Positions 33,590 to 46,912 of a DNA stretch of 64,000 nt are shown piece after piece. The DNA comes from Serripes groenlandicus (Eukaryota > Mollusca > Bivalvia > Cardiida > Cardiidae). The translations under genes and the position numbers were made by a program. The first letter of the stretch is position 1; the number at the start of each line of letters is the position of its first letter. The notes beneath the pieces were generated by a model. That model did no database searches and was not told the origin of the DNA. It saw only the letters and a list, made by a program, of their open reading frames with translations. The DNA lies in NCBI GenBank assembly GCA_031761405.1, contig JASEVX010000017.1, forward strand, positions 9,058,798 through 9,122,797. Reading direction: 5' to 3'.

Positions 33590-34049
33590 TGCGACCTAAT
33601 AACCTAGTTTTTGACCCCACATGCTCAAGTTAGAACCTGACTTGGATTTGATGGGGATGAATAATCCTGATGATTTTTCATAAAGATTGGATGAACATAT
33701 TGCCTCTTATGTGCTCACAATGCTTTTCTAATATTTGACCTAGTCACCTAGTTTGGACCAAGTGACCTAGTTTTTGACCAAACATGGCTCAAACCAGGCT
33801 AGGATTAAACGGGGATGAATGTACTGATAAGTTTTCATAAAGATTGAATGAAAAATGTGGCGTCTAGTGTGTTCGCATTTCTATAAATGTTGGCTAGTTA
33901 CCTTGTTTTTTGACCCAATATGAACCAGTTTAGAAACCGATTGGGCTTTGATGGAGATAACTGTTCTGATGATCCCTGATGATGATTTATTGAACAATGA
34001 GTGTTTATTAGGTTTTTCTAAAATTTGACATAGTGTGTTCACAAGGTAT
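33590..34049 (+). repeat. ~145-bp satellite monomers
   Basis: Three diverged monomers recognised by GACCTAGTTTTTGACC, TTTGATGGAGATGAA or similar, ATTTTTCATAAAGATTGGATG and GTGTTCACA. This nucleosome-length repeat accompanies each unit (also 40077, 49409, 51206). Confidence 0.75.
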
Positions 34050-34052
34050 TTG

Positions 34053-35107
34053 TATGGAACGCCGCAACTGCCTTATTTGCAACTTGACTTGCAGTCGCAG
34101 CAACATTTTATGAGACGGTTTCGTCATTACATGTTACGGTGTTATCATTACATGAGACAGAATTGTCATTCCATGTGGTAGGGTCAACAATACGTGTGAT
34201 AGTGTTACCCTGATGTGTGATTTTAATCATACATGTTACGACACCACTTATATATGTGAGGGTATTATAATAACATGTGACAGAAAAGTCATTGTGTGTG
34301 TTGGAGTCAACATTATGTACGGGAGTTTCACCTTCATATGTGACAACATTATTCATACATGTGACGACATTTCTAATATATGTGACGGCAGTTTTTTTAT
34401 TCATGTTACGGTTTCATCATTATATGTGACTAAATCGTCATTCCATGTGGTGGATTTAACATTATGCGTGGCTGTTTAATCTTGACATGTAGCACCTTTA
34501 TTTCTATATGTGATGACACAATTGATACATTAAACAGTTTTATCAATATGTGTGTCTGAATAGTCATTCCATGTAGTGGAGTCAACATTATATCTGAAAT
34601 TAACGGAAAGGTTTCATATATAGGTCAAACCATCACACGTAAAGAACATTTGGTCACATGTTATGACAAAATACTTACATAGAACGTTATATTCCTCAAA
34701 TGTATTGTAAATAACTAACAAAGATACATTTATGTCACATAAAATGGTGAAACCGTTACATGTATAAGAGAATTCATCACATTTATAATCAAATGTGTCA
34801 CATACATATCAAGGTGAAACTACCACACATAATGCTGAATCTAACACACAAAATGACTTTTCTGTCACATGTAATGGTAATGCCGTCAAATGTAGAAGAA
34901 GTACCGTCACATGTAATGTATGAAAACAATATTCTCACATCAGGGTAAAACTATCACACGGAGTGTTTACCCCCACCACATGGAATGCTAATTCTGTCTC
35001 ATATAATGATAAGACCGTAACATGTTATGACGAAACCGTCACATATAATGCTGTTGCGCCTGAACGTTAAGATGTAACGTGAAATAAGGCATTTACGGCG
35101 TTCCATA
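34053..35107. mobile_element. foldback-like element with 21-bp repeat arms (unit 1/2)
   Basis: Left end TATGGAACGCCGCAACTGCC and right end GGCATTTACGGCGTTCCATA are inverted. Each is followed inwards by 21-base repeats of CACATGTAATGA type, in opposite orientation in the two arms (34108-34600 reading left, 34640-35060 reading right). Arms of about 450 bases meet near 34600. No transposase. Comparable architecture is known for foldback/Galileo and sea-urchin TU elements; homology to those is not claimed. Confidence 0.7.
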
Positions 35108-36440
35108 TAATTGTGATATGAACCATGATATACATACAGTACACATACAATATAAGTTGAACTTTCCGTCTTACATTTCCCTATAGTGGTTAACATTTCC
35201 ATATAGTTTTAATAAAATCCACCAAACCACATGCCTTATATATGACTCTGGACGGACGGACGGAAATACGGACGGACGAACGGACTGAAAATACCAAATC
35301 AATGAAAATGCAATATCGTTTCTTTTAAAAATAGGGTTGTTACTACAATATTACGGTGCATTTAGCTGCTTTCATTGGGTTTAAATGAATGTTTGAGTGT
35401 TTAATATTAAATGCAAGCATTTGAAACACAGCCATACGGAATAGTATGTACCCACTTCATTAATAAAGATATTGCCATGTGGGCAAAGAAATAAATAAAG
35501 AACAAAACAAAGGAAAAGCAGAAATTAAATTCGGAACCATCATTACATGTACACACTTTTTATTATTTATCCGCATTTTCCTGAACATCATAAGAAGAGT
35601 TACATACACCATTCTATGCTAAATGACGGATGAATGGACGGACAGACATATTCGTCCTCGTTGTCTGGTCTGTTTCTCAACTGATCGCCAATATGACAAA
35701 ACAGCACCAAAGAAACCTCTGATATATACATGTACACACAGTTGGTTTGCCCAGCAAATTGATTCTTTGACAGACAAACTTGTCAAATTTACTCAAAGGT
35801 TGTCTTGGCTCGTTAGTATGTACAACAAATCCGCAGCACATGGCTTTGATAAAACCTGTGAAAAATGGAAAATCTCTAAAATTGAAAGTGTAATTATTGA
35901 AAAGAGATGAAAACACAGTGGCAATAGATACAATTGACGCCTCTGCAGCTGACGACTTTAAAACATTGTGACAAAAGGAGAAACTGCTCATACTGTTGCT
36001 TAAACCGTTACTAGATGCAGCAGACGACTTGGGCAGCTTTTAGTTTTTGTAAAAGAAATAACAATTATTGAATAAAAATGAAAACATTGTGGCAAACGGA
36101 GAATCGTCTTTCACCAATAGTCAATATAAAAAAATAGCCATTTGCTTGGAAAGACTTGTGTGTTGAGAAATGGTGCAAGAAAGCCGTGAAACTCATGGAT
36201 AAATAAACCGGCCACCGTGATATGACCGGAACATTGTTGAAAGCGGTGTTAAAGCCTTATTAATGATTTATTTAAACAGTACTATAACAATAATTGTTTA
36301 TACTATAGCTATTTATGCTGCTGCTATTTCATCTAATACTGGTGATAGTATGTAAACTGTGCAACTTGTAAGTGCCTAGCTTTGTTTTTTAACCCAAGGC
36401 TTGATTTGTTAGTGTTTATTTTGGTTACATATTTGGTATA
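35108..36440 (+). repeat. segmental-duplication spacer, unit 2 (short form)
   Basis: Same landmarks as the ghost spacer but lacking about 750 bases after 35430 and the GGCGCC-containing stretch. Includes a P1-type fragment at 35930-36115. It retains the intact junction into the gene 5' flank (TTGATTTGTTAGTGTTTATTTTGG at 36411), which shows what unit 1 looked like before interruption. No gene. Confidence 0.7.
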
Positions 36441-37349
36441 GCACTTCTTTAACTAGAGAAGTCAACAACTTCAGGTTTTTCATTACAATGATTGTAGAGT
36501 CAACTTCAGATTACACATTCAAAACATTGTCCGCTTATGTATATTACGTAACCAAGGCTTAGATAAGATTCACTGTTATCATTTTTTCTTAAAACCTTTA
36601 CTTTGATGTTATAGCCTAAGGACACATACAATACCCGTCATCTCGTCCTGCTGAATAAGATCTGATCGTTCTAGTGTTCATGCAGAACACGCATCATTTA
36701 TTTAATTGAGATAATACAGCAATATGTATACTATCAATGTTGCTCAAACATTATTCGTATAATTATTTATGTATTGACGGAATTGTCCAGGTATATTCAT
36801 ATATAATTACTCATTAATAATATATATTATTGTTAAAAGAATAATACAAATAAAAAACACTTGACCGTTCATGAAATGAAATATAAGAGACTGTCATACG
36901 TTAAGTACGTAAAACATCAACATCATTAGAATTATACACGGTTCTATAATAAGGATAATTTCGTATTAAAGTATACGTTGTTTGACCTAATAGTTATTTC
37001 CTTTTATTAATCTTTTCAATATTCGTACAAATGCACATTACAGAAATGGAATTAAGTATACAGTATTGTGTTTCTAACTCATAACAAGCAAAACCGGCCA
37101 TAAATAACACGATATATGCACTCGTGTAATTAAAATTGCACACATCTTTCTATTATTAAATTAAAATTACCGTGTAAGTATTTCTTTATAATTGCATTTA
37201 AAAACAGATAAAAGTGTGTTCAACATGATAATTGGCTTATCAGATCTTGTAGGACACGAGTTTCCGGGTAATTTTCTGTGTTCTAATGGAGCAGATCAAA
37301 TGATTAAAGTTTTGTTTAAATGATAACAATCTGGTTTACGACATTTAAG

Positions 37350-37387
37350 TATAAATACGGATACTATTATGTGTATAAATCATTCTC
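37350..37387 (+). promoter_or_regulatory. TATA plus initiator core promoter, copy 2
   Basis: TATAAATA at 37350-37357 and TCATTC at 37380-37385; A at 37382 lies 32 bases after the first T. Same architecture as copy 1. Confidence 0.65.
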
Positions 37388-37497
37388 ATTCGAGCTTTAC
37401 ACTGAACATCTCCTCAATTGTAGTGTACATGTAGTATATGTTAAGTCTAAATATTTTATTTCTAAAATATAATCGGAGTTTAACAACAACTTACAAG
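37382..37497 (+). other. non-coding first exon and 452-nt intron donor, copy 2
   Basis: Exon ends CTTACAAG, donor GTAAAT at 37498, acceptor TTTATTCCAG ending at 37949. Only here does an upstream ATG stand in frame with the coding exon across the splice (20 codons ahead); it is absent in the other copies, so it is not taken as the start. The intron has one copy of the ~90-bp repeat. Confidence 0.6.
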
Positions 37498-37949
37498 GTA
37501 AATACATTTTTGATATTGTAAATTTTGCTCTAAATCTTTCCTCTGCTTGTTAGTGCCCATTGACACTAGAACTGCACACTTCGGTCGTTCATCGTTTAAT
37601 TTAGGAGAAAACGCCTAAAATATAAAAATCATGAATAACTACAACAAATATTCGATCGTCTTAATTTAATAAAAAGGAAAGAAAAGCGCAAAATATCTTA
37701 AAAATCAGATTTCTTTCGTATTCGTTGATATTTTTTATATATTTGTCGTGTAATAAACCAAAGAGCAGCATACGTAGGTTTGTAGTTCATCTGTTAGCGG
37801 TTAAGCCCTTTGCTAAAGTTAAATTGTCAAACATAATAAAGCTCTTAGCATTTTGAATTAAGATTTTAAATTATTGACAGACATAAATTCACTTTTATTA
37901 ATATGTTACAGAAATTCTGAATACAATATTTATTTCTCATTTATTCCAG

Positions 37950-39107
37950 ATGAGGATACGTAATCTCGGGAAAACCAGAGTACACGTTACTTTTGGTAAC
38001 ACAAAACACAAACTCTACGTCACAAAGTACTCTACTTGTGATGACGTCATACAGTCCATTCTCGCCAAAGCATTGAGTCCGAACAATAAGTTGAACACAC
38101 TTGCTGTATTTGAACAAAGTGGCAGAATAGATCGAATGCTGCCAGGGAGTACACGCGTACTGAAAATAATGAGATCGTGGGGATGCGAAAGTTCAGGATT
38201 TGAATTTGTCGTCAGAAGAAAATCTGCCGTATTCGAGCTGAGAGAAGAATTCCGTTCTACACGTATCGATATCGAATCCAATATCGATCTGTTATATTCA
38301 AACAGGTTCTCCAAGTCTTGGGGAAAAAGTAATAATTTAGACCGAAATGTCTCTGATATAGTGATCTCCGAAACAACTGATATCAGCAAATCGATTTCTT
38401 CGGGTAAAGAAATATACGAACGTTTGACTGAAACGTCTACATGTAATAAACGCCTCCCATCGTGTGACAAGAAATCCGGAAAACATGTCATTCTTTCACG
38501 ATACTTAAGTGACGTTTTAAAATATAACGACAGAAGTAATTCCAGTTTCCTTATGAAAAGAAGAAGTGGTGACGGTACAGAAAGCCCGGTGAAGGTCATG
38601 GAACCATCACGTGACTCAGCGGACGGGTCCTCACAGTCAATGTTGATTGACGCTTGCAGAAAGTCATGGGAGCTTGACATTGATTCAGACACCGATACCG
38701 ACACTGACATATTTCAACACGAGGATACTTACATCAGTGAATCAGAAATGTTAAACGATCACACTAGTGACGGTGCTGAGAGAGAAAGCCATCTTGATGT
38801 AGCGTTTCTGAAATCTGCAATGGATTCTGATAGTGATGAAGGTATTGATGTAACAAGTTTAAACTCAGGCGATCTCAATACTGCTTTTGTAGGTGACTTC
38901 AATATATACCTGGAATGCCATGCTGACGCGAATGAATCCAGCTGTGACTCTTTATTAGATTACGATATATCTGTATTGTCTGCCGAGAAATTACGCCGAA
39001 ATACAAACTCAAACGAATTTATTAAAGGTCTATTTGACGGGCATCGTGATATGTCAGAAGATGAAGAAATGGACAGCTTTATGATATCGAGACTTGATTC
39101 ATTTTAA
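37950..39107 (+). CDS. RASSF9/10-like RA-domain protein, copy 2
   Basis: 385 aa, intact. RA domain at residues 10-92 is almost identical to copy 3 but has FEFVVRRKSA where copies 1 and 3 have FEFFIRRKSA. The middle is more diverged: SNRFSKSWGKS, DISKSISSGKE, and SDTDTDTDIF in the acidic stretch. The C-terminal tail is complete (SNEFIKGLFDGHRD, then SEDEEMDSFMISRLDSF). The motif DSDSDEGID followed by NSGDL near residues 292-308 resembles the DSDTGISS/HSQDS motif near the end of RASSF9 and RASSF10, which strengthens the family call; the long coiled coil those proteins carry is not apparent. Predicted soluble; no signal peptide or membrane segment. Confidence 0.8.
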   Translation: MRIRNLGKTRVHVTFGNTKHKLYVTKYSTCDDVIQSILAKALSPNNKLNTLAVFEQSGRIDRMLPGSTRVLKIMRSWGCESSGFEFVVRRKSAVFELREEFRSTRIDIESNIDLLYSNRFSKSWGKSNNLDRNVSDIVISETTDISKSISSGKEIYERLTETSTCNKRLPSCDKKSGKHVILSRYLSDVLKYNDRSNSSFLMKRRSGDGTESPVKVMEPSRDSADGSSQSMLIDACRKSWELDIDSDTDTDTDIFQHEDTYISESEMLNDHTSDGAERESHLDVAFLKSAMDSDSDEGIDVTSLNSGDLNTAFVGDFNIYLECHADANESSCDSLLDYDISVLSAEKLRRNTNSNEFIKGLFDGHRDMSEDEEMDSFMISRLDSF

Positions 39108-39186
39108 ACAATATTACAATTAGCCTTTTTATCAGGAGTGTCTAACAAGAATAATGTGCTATGTTTTAGTATACTATGGAAAGATA

Positions 39187-39192
39187 AATAAA
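39187..39192 (+). terminator. polyadenylation signal, copy 2
   Basis: AATAAA within AAAGATAAATAAAATTTGC, at the same relative place as in copies 1 and 3, followed by T-rich sequence. Confidence 0.6.
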
Positions 39193-39794
39193 ATTTGCAA
39201 AATGATTATTGATTTGTATTTTTTGTTTAGTTTTTTGTTTTTTGATCAAATAGTACGCACACGGATAACACATGTAACGACAAATGGTTATCTTTATTGA
39301 TAACAATAATGTACATCTACCTTTTTCTACCATTTGCACTATATGTCCGCAGTTTCTTGAACACTGTATCAGTTACATGCCCATTCCTTGCTATTTGACG
39401 AACGAATGGGCGGACAGACAGATGGAATGGATCAGCTGACACATATTTAGAATATGGAGATATATATACATATATAATGTAAGTATATGTCTCTTGAATA
39501 TGTTACGGACAGCTTCACTCTACAGAAGAGCGGCGCTCTGCAAAAAAGAACTTAAAACCGCCTCCGTCCGCCTTGTCTGATCAGGATCTCAACTGTTTGT
39601 CTGGTATAAAGTGTACGTATATATGTATATTTATATCACAAAGTGATAACCCACAAAATGGTTATTTGACAGACACACTGGTCTAAATTACTCAAAGGAC
39701 GGTGTTTGTTTCTACGCCAAAACAAACAATTGGTAAAAAAGCGCTTCGACCACCTTGATATACCAATTCTTAAACTAGTATGTGCACATTTTTT

Positions 39795-40066
39795 GGCCTG
39801 ATTTCTCTAGCAATTCCAGTCAATAGAATGGCAATGTCCGTCCGTCTGTCTGTCTGTCTGTCTGTCCGTCAACAATTTGGTTAAAGTTTCAGGTTGAGGC
39901 AAAATATCAGCACTGGAAAGGGTTAAACACTTGAAACTTTGCCTGAAGGTAACCAGTAACAAGTTCTATTGATTTCTATGGTTACTCTGACCTTGACCTT
40001 GGTTTGTCGATTTTCAAGGTCAAATTGCCGACAATCCGGCCTTACCGTCTACAGCGGTTTCTTGTT
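39795..40066. mobile_element. ~270-bp insertion in the 3' flank of copy 2
   Basis: Sequence from TTTTGGCCTGATTTCTC to ACAGCGGTTTCTTGTTTA is absent at the same place in units 1 and 3. It holds (TCTG)n at 39841-39870 and GACCTTGACCTTGG. Class unknown; no clear target duplication seen. Confidence 0.5.
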
Positions 40067-40076
40067 TATATAATTC

Positions 40077-40770
40077 GACCTAATGACCTAATTGTTGACC
40101 CCACATGATCAAGTTCAAACCTGACTTGGATTTGATGGAGATGAATACTCCTAATAATGTTTCATCAAGATTGGATGAACATATTGCCTCTTATGTGCTT
40201 ACAATGCTTTTCTAATATTTGACCTAGTCACCTAGTTTGGACCCACATGATCCAGTTTCAAACCTGATTAGGAATTGATGGAGATGAATGTTCTGATGAT
40301 TTTTCATGGGTATTAGATGAAAAGTGTGCCGTTTAATGTGTTCAAGTTTTCTAAAATTTGACACAGTGACCTAGTTTTTGACCAAACATGGCTAAGTTTC
40401 AAACCAGGCTAGGATTAAACGATGATGAATGTTCTGATAAGTTTTCATAAAGATTGAATGAAAAATGTGGCCTCTAGTGTGTTCACATTTCTATAAATGT
40501 TGGCTAGTTACCTTTTTTTTTACCCAATATGAACCAGTTTAGAAACCGATTGGGATTTGATGGAGATAACTGTTCTGATGATCCCTGATGGTGATTTATT
40601 GAACAATGAGTGTTCATTAGGTTTTTCTAAAATTTGACATATTGACCTAGTTTATTTACGCAATGTAACCCAGTATAAGAGTTTATCCGAGAACTGATGA
40701 AGATGAAGGTTCTGATGAACATGCGTGGATAGTGGGTGTTCAAAGGCAACCGTAGAGTGAGCACAAGGTA
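40077..40770 (+). repeat. ~145-bp satellite monomers, unit 2/3
   Basis: Four to five monomers with GACCTAGTTTTTGACC, GGCTAGGATTAAACG and GTTCTGATGATTTTTCATG landmarks, ending at the foldback-like element. Confidence 0.75.
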
Positions 40771-40774
40771 TTTG

Positions 40775-41772
40775 TATGGAACGCCGCAACTGCCTTATTT
40801 GACGTTCCAACTTGACTTGCAGTCGCAGCAACAATTTATGAGACGGTTTCGTCATTACATGTTACGGTCTTATCATTGCATGAGACAGAATTGTCATTCC
40901 ATGTGGTAGGGTCAACACTACGTGTGATAGTGTTACCCTGATGTGTGATTTTAATCATACATGTTACGACACCACTTATATATGTGACGGTATTATAATA
41001 ACATGTGACAAATAGTCATTATGTGTGTTGGAGTCAACATTATATATGGGAAGTTCACATTGATATGCGACAACATTATTCATACATGTGGCGACAGTTC
41101 TAATATATGTGACGGCATATGAAGGTATCATCATTATATGTGACTGAATCGTCATTCCATGTGGTGGATTCAACATCATGCGTGGCTGCTTCATCTTGAC
41201 ATCTAGCACCTTAATTTATACATGTGATGACACAATTAATACATTAGACAGTTTTATCAATATGTGTGTCTGAATAGTCATTCCATGTGGTGGAGCCAAC
41301 ATTATATCTGAAACTAACGGAAATGTTTCATATATAGGTCAAACCATCACACGTAAAGAACATTTGGTCACATGTAATGACAAAATCCTTACATAGAACG
41401 TTATATTCCTCAAAAGTATTGTGAATAACTAACAAAGATACATTTCTGTCACATAAAATGGTGAAACCGTTACATGTATAAGAGAATTCGTCACATGTAC
41501 GAATAAATGTGTCACACACATATCAAGGTGAAACTACCACATATAATGCCGTCAAATATAGAAGAGGTATCGTCACATGTAATGTATGAACAAAATGTTC
41601 TCACATCAGGATATAACTATCACACGGAGTGTTTACCCCACCACATAAAATGCTAATTATGTTTCATGTAATGATAAGACCGTAACATGTTATGACGAAA
41701 CCGTCACATCTAATACTGATGCGCCAGCACGTTAAGGTGTAACGTCAAATAAGGCATTTACGGCGTTCCATA
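40775..41772. mobile_element. foldback-like element with 21-bp repeat arms (unit 2/3)
   Basis: TATGGAACGCCGCAACTGCC at the left, GGCATTTACGGCGTTCCATA at the right, 998 bases. Both arms have internal deletions relative to the 34053 copy, and open frames in the arms are shorter, which argues against coding function. Confidence 0.7.
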
Positions 41773-44700
41773 TAATTGTGATATATGAACCATACAGTAC
41801 ACATACAATATAAGTTGAACGCGACTTAATTCTGATGTGTTCGAGGCAATCTTATTGAAATTTTCCGTCTGACATTTTCCTATGCTGGTTAACATTTCCA
41901 TATAGTATTAATAAAATCCACCAAACCATGCCTTATATATGACTCTAGACGGACGGACGCAAATACGGACTGAAAACACCAAATCAATGAAAATACAATA
42001 TCGTTTCTTTTAAAAATAGGGTTGTTACTACAATAATACGGTGCACTTAGCTGCTTTCATTGGGTTTAAATGAATGCTTGAGTGTTTAATATTAAATGCA
42101 AGCATTTGAAACACAGACATAAAGAACAAATATTTCATTTTGTAGCAAAGGTCGCAATTTAAAACTTAGCAACATTTATTGTTTGGCTCCCCACTAATCG
42201 CAGTCATGGTTGTCCGATGGATTTGAACAGTGAAGATTCAAACGAATTTATCCAGGGAAATAACTTTGAAAGATACTGTTTATTTGTATGTCCGTTCGTG
42301 CGATCATGACGGCCTAGGGGCTGCTGGGAGGTTGGAGAAGTAAGGGAAATATGAGAGGAAATAACAATTGCAGCTTATGTTTATGTATTTATTATCAAGA
42401 AGTTGAAAGATCATGTCAAAAATAGTAAATTTTATTAAACTGCCAATTTAAAAACAGAAGGACCTTGTTAGCACTATATCGCTCACCTTAGTGCAAGAGC
42501 TCACAAGTATACACATTTAAGACATGAAGAATCAAAGGGAAATTTGACAGCAGGTTTAGTCAGAATATTTTGAAGTTTCTGCATTATTATATTGAGAAAT
42601 ATGTCAATGTTTATCACATTCCATCAAGTTGAAATAGTTCTCTAAACCATGTACTAGACTGGGAGAAAGTGTTTGAAATATGCAAAACTCACCAAGACAA
42701 TTATTCTGACAAAAATTCAAAATGCAACATCCAATGTGTTATCAAGATTTTCCTTCATTTGGCCTAGTGACCTATTTTTGTTTTAGCCGATATGACCCTT
42801 ATTCGAACATGGACTAGATATCACTAAGATAAACATTCTGACCAAATCTTAAAAAACGTGGCCTCTACAGTGTTGTCAAGATTTTCCTTTAATTTGGCCT
42901 AGTGAACTAGTTTTTTAACAGACATGACCAATATTCAAACTTGGCCTACATATAATCAAGACAAACATTCTGATACAGTTTCAAAATGCTCCAGTTAAAA
43001 ATGCAGCCTCCATTACGTTAACAAGATATCCCTTCAATTTGGCCTAGTTACCTAGTTTCTAATACAATACGACCCATATTCGAACTTGACTTAGATATTA
43101 TTAAGACAAGCATTCTAACGAAAATGCCGTTGATACCTCCATATCACATGCGGGCACCTGCACAGCACGATTGATGGGGAGGTTTGCGTTTGCACGCTAC
43201 CTCTACAACTTAGTTATGGGTGCATTGGTGGCTGAAGAGGAGAGGTCTCATTCCTTTTACTGCCACTCTCACTCTCTTGTGAGTACTGCCCTCTCCTTCT
43301 CCTTCAGTCCTCCCTTCTTTTGTAGGGAATCTTGTTGTACTGTTACTCTGACACTTTTGTGATAAACTGTGTGTTAAATTGCTACCTTCTGTGAAGAGCG
43401 CGACTTGAATCTGATAAATGATGAGATGACCCGTCTTTTAAAACCTGCGACACACATTGGATGGTCGGCCAGACGCCGTCTTTCACAGGTCAATGTCTGC
43501 CCGATGTCCGGCCTTGCTCTGAGCGGCGAATTTGGCCCGGCGCTCTCCAGATATGTATGATGCCCGATCGGGTCGGGGTGTCGTGGGGTGGGAGGGAGTC
43601 GGGCTCGGGCCCTATGGGCCCCCGCTAAATCCACCACTACATTTGCCACGCTTTTTCTTTGTTTACCATTAATTTGTTCGATGCACGGGCCCTACGGCCC
43701 CCGGTTAATCCGCCACTGTATATTTCAAGTGACTTCTTTCTTTTTTCCGTTCCTCTTCGCGAATGTTAATAATGTTAACATGCGTCCATATTTGACCTTT
43801 CGGCGCATTGATTTCTAAAACATTTCTTAAACTTATATTGGAGTACTCACGCCATAAGTGTTTCACTGATGTTCCAACAACATTAAAATGATATTTATGG
43901 GGGAGATCCTAACTTTATAAATGCAGTTTTGTTGAATCCATTGTGAACTATTTTTCACACGCATATTATCTCGCGTAGGTGCTAACAGCAATTGGCATGC
44001 TGCCAACTCCGAACAAAATGGTATTACTACTATGAACAGGGGCTAAAGCCCAAGGCCAAAAATTGACTTGTAACAAATATCGTGCAGAAAAATACAAACA
44101 GACGTAAACCCATACAAAAATGATTAAAATGTCTCTTTTATTAGTACATTTTAATTATGTAATTGACATTTGTGTAAGGGAATATCGGAACAATCTTGTT
44201 TGCATGGCAACTCAAATATCTAGTGCAACCCCTCGCCCAAAACAAGAACAATCGTTGAACTCGTATAGGAGTAAAATAAAATAAAATTGGCACACATGAT
44301 ATATCAATTCTGTTTGAACTCAAGCAATCCTGCAATGAGTAAATGCAATAAAGGCAACGCTACCTAAATATCGATAAACAAGCAATGCTGTGAAGTTTGA
44401 ATAAACTCAAGAGCAAAGAAAGGCCAATATATCAAGATCAGAGCTAAAATATGTATCATTTATCTCCCCTACACTTTTAAGGCAAGCATGAGAAATGGGA
44501 GAATTTACCTTACCAAAATACCTTTGCGGTTATCGTATTTAACTGAGAATGCCTAGCAGGCGGAGAGATCTATGTAATTATATGTACCCACTTCGTTAAT
44601 AAAGACATTACCCTGTGGGCAAAGAAATGAATAAAGAACAAAACAAAAGAAAAGCAGAAATTCAATTCGGAACAATCAATACATGTACACTCTTTTCATT

Positions 44701-45950
44701 ATTTATCCGCATTTTTCTAAACACCATAAGGATAGTTACATTCATAATTATATGCTAATTGACGGACGAATGGACGAACAGACAGACGGAATAGATCAGC
44801 TGACATAGATTTGAAATATGTTATGGACAGTTTCATTCATTCTGCGATAATCAACTTAAAGCTGTTTTCGTCCTCGTTGTCTGATCTGTTTTTCTACTGA
44901 TTTCCAATATGACAAAACAGCACCAAAGAAACCTCCGAGATATATTTATGTATAATTCACATTTGGTTTGCTCCGTAAATTAGTTCTTTGACTGACGCAC
45001 CTTTTAACATTACTTAAAGGTTAGCTTTTCGTATCTAGCACGGCTGATTATTATAAGTAAGTAATTTGTTCATTATTGTGACAAGTGTTACAAAGCATTT
45101 ATAATATACATTTATTCTTTAATAATTATTATTAACACCCGGCGCCAATGGCCTATAAGTCACCAAAACATATATATTTCATAATATCATACAAATATAC
45201 AAGATATATTTATACAAAACAGTGTGATCGGACGTGCAATTAGTCATTTAATTCGGTCGTATAAACAAATTTAGAAATCATTTAATAATAAATAATCAAA
45301 TTATCTAATATTTAAATGAAGATTTTATCTTAGAACAGAGTAGAGTAATACTTTTTTTCACATGATCAAAACCTTAGAAATAATTGTGGGAAAAAGTGGA
45401 TATAGATTTTTACAGGAAATATATCCATTCACCAAAATGCTTTCAAAAGTAGATAAAAACCTGTGAAAAAATATGGAAAACTCCCATTCAAATTGAAAGT
45501 GTAATTAATGAAAAGATACAATTGACGCCTCTGCAGCTGACGACTTTAAAACATTGTGACAAAAGGAGAAGTTGCCCATACTGTTGCTTAACCCGTTACT
45601 ACATGCAGCAAATATGAAGCAGACAACTTTAATATATTTCAGTCTTTGTAAAAGAAATAACGTCTATTGAATAAAAATGAAACATTGTAACAAACGGAGA
45701 TTCGTCTTTCACCAATAGTTTAACAATATTGAAAATCCGCCAAGAGCTTGGAAAGACTTGTGTGTTGAGATATGGTGCAAGAAAGCCGGAACACACATGG
45801 GTAAGTAAACCGGCCGCCGTGATATGACCGGACAATTGTTGAAAATGGCGTTAAATCCTTATCAATGAGTTATTTAAAACAGTACTATGACAATAATTGT
45901 TTATACTATAGCTATTTATGCTGCTGCTATTTCAACTGTTTTGGTTAAAT
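41773..45950 (+). repeat. segmental-duplication spacer, unit 3 (long form)
   Basis: Carries the common landmarks plus about 1.8 kb (42290-44060) shared only with unit 4. That insert holds a dispersed repeat beginning TATCGCTCACCTTAGTGC (42478), GGCCTAGTGACC satellite-like monomers (42760-43110), and a GC-rich part. GGCGCCAATGGCCTATAAG lies at 45142 and a P1-type fragment at 45515-45720. No gene supported. Confidence 0.65.
43140..43860 (-). repeat. GC-rich dispersed repeat
   Basis: Contains GATGGTCGGCCAGACGCCG, GATGTCCGGCCTTGCTC, GGCGAATTTGGCCC and GGTTAATCCGCCACTG. Matching sequence lies at 53950-54780 (same strand) and, inverted, at 61960-62330 and 63030-63145. Two sub-blocks repeat the words GCCACGCTTTTTCTTTG and CGCCACTGTATATTTCA. 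Composition differs from the AT-rich surroundings. ORFs across it are not conserved. Confidence 0.6.
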
Positions 45951-46870
45951 ATTTGGTATAGCACTTCTTTAACCAAAGCAGTCAACAACATCACGTTATT
46001 GATTACAATGATTGTAGAGTCAACTTCAGATTACCCATTCAAAAGATTGTCCGCTTATGTATATTACGTAACCTAGGCTTAGATAAGATTCTCTGTTATC
46101 ATTTTTTCATAAAACTTTCACTTTGATGTTTTAGCCTAAGGACACATACAATACCCGTCAACTCGTCCTGCCGAATAAGATCTGATAGTTCCAGTGTTCA
46201 TGTAGAACGCGCATCATTTATTTAATTGAGATAATACAGCAATATGTTTACCCTCAATGTTGCTCAAACAGTATTCCTATAATTATTTATGTATTGACGG
46301 AATCGTCCAGGTACATTCATATACATTTACTCATTATTAATATATAGTATTGTTAAAGGAATAATACAAATAAAAAGCACATGACCATTCATGAAATGAA
46401 ATATAAGAGACTGTCATACGTTGAGTACGTAAAACAACAACAGTCTAATAAATCTACACTATTCTATAATAAGGATAATTTCGTATTAAAGTATACGTTG
46501 TTTGACCTAATAATTATTTCTGTTAATTAATCTTTTCAATATTCGTACAAATGCACTTTACAGAAATGTAATTAAGTATATAGTATTGTGTTTCAGACAC
46601 ATAACAAGCAAATCCGTCCATAAACAACACGATATATGCACTCGTGTAATTAAAATTGCACACATCTTTCTATTATTAAATTAAAATTACCGTGTTAGTA
46701 TTTCTTTATAATTGCATTTAAAAACAGATAAAAGTGTGTTCAACATGATAATTGGCTTATCAGATCTTGTAGGACACGAGTTTCCGGGTAATTTTCTGAG
46801 TTCTAATGGAGCAGATCAAATGATTAAAGTTTTTGTTTAAATGATAACAATCTGGTTTACGACATTTAAG

Positions 46871-46912
46871 TATAAATACGGATACTATTATGTGTATAAA
46901 TCATTTTCATTC
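46871..46912 (+). promoter_or_regulatory. TATA plus initiator core promoter, copy 3
   Basis: TATAAATA at 46871-46878; TCATTT at 46901 and TCATTC at 46907. A at 46903 is 32 bases after the first T. Confidence 0.65.
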
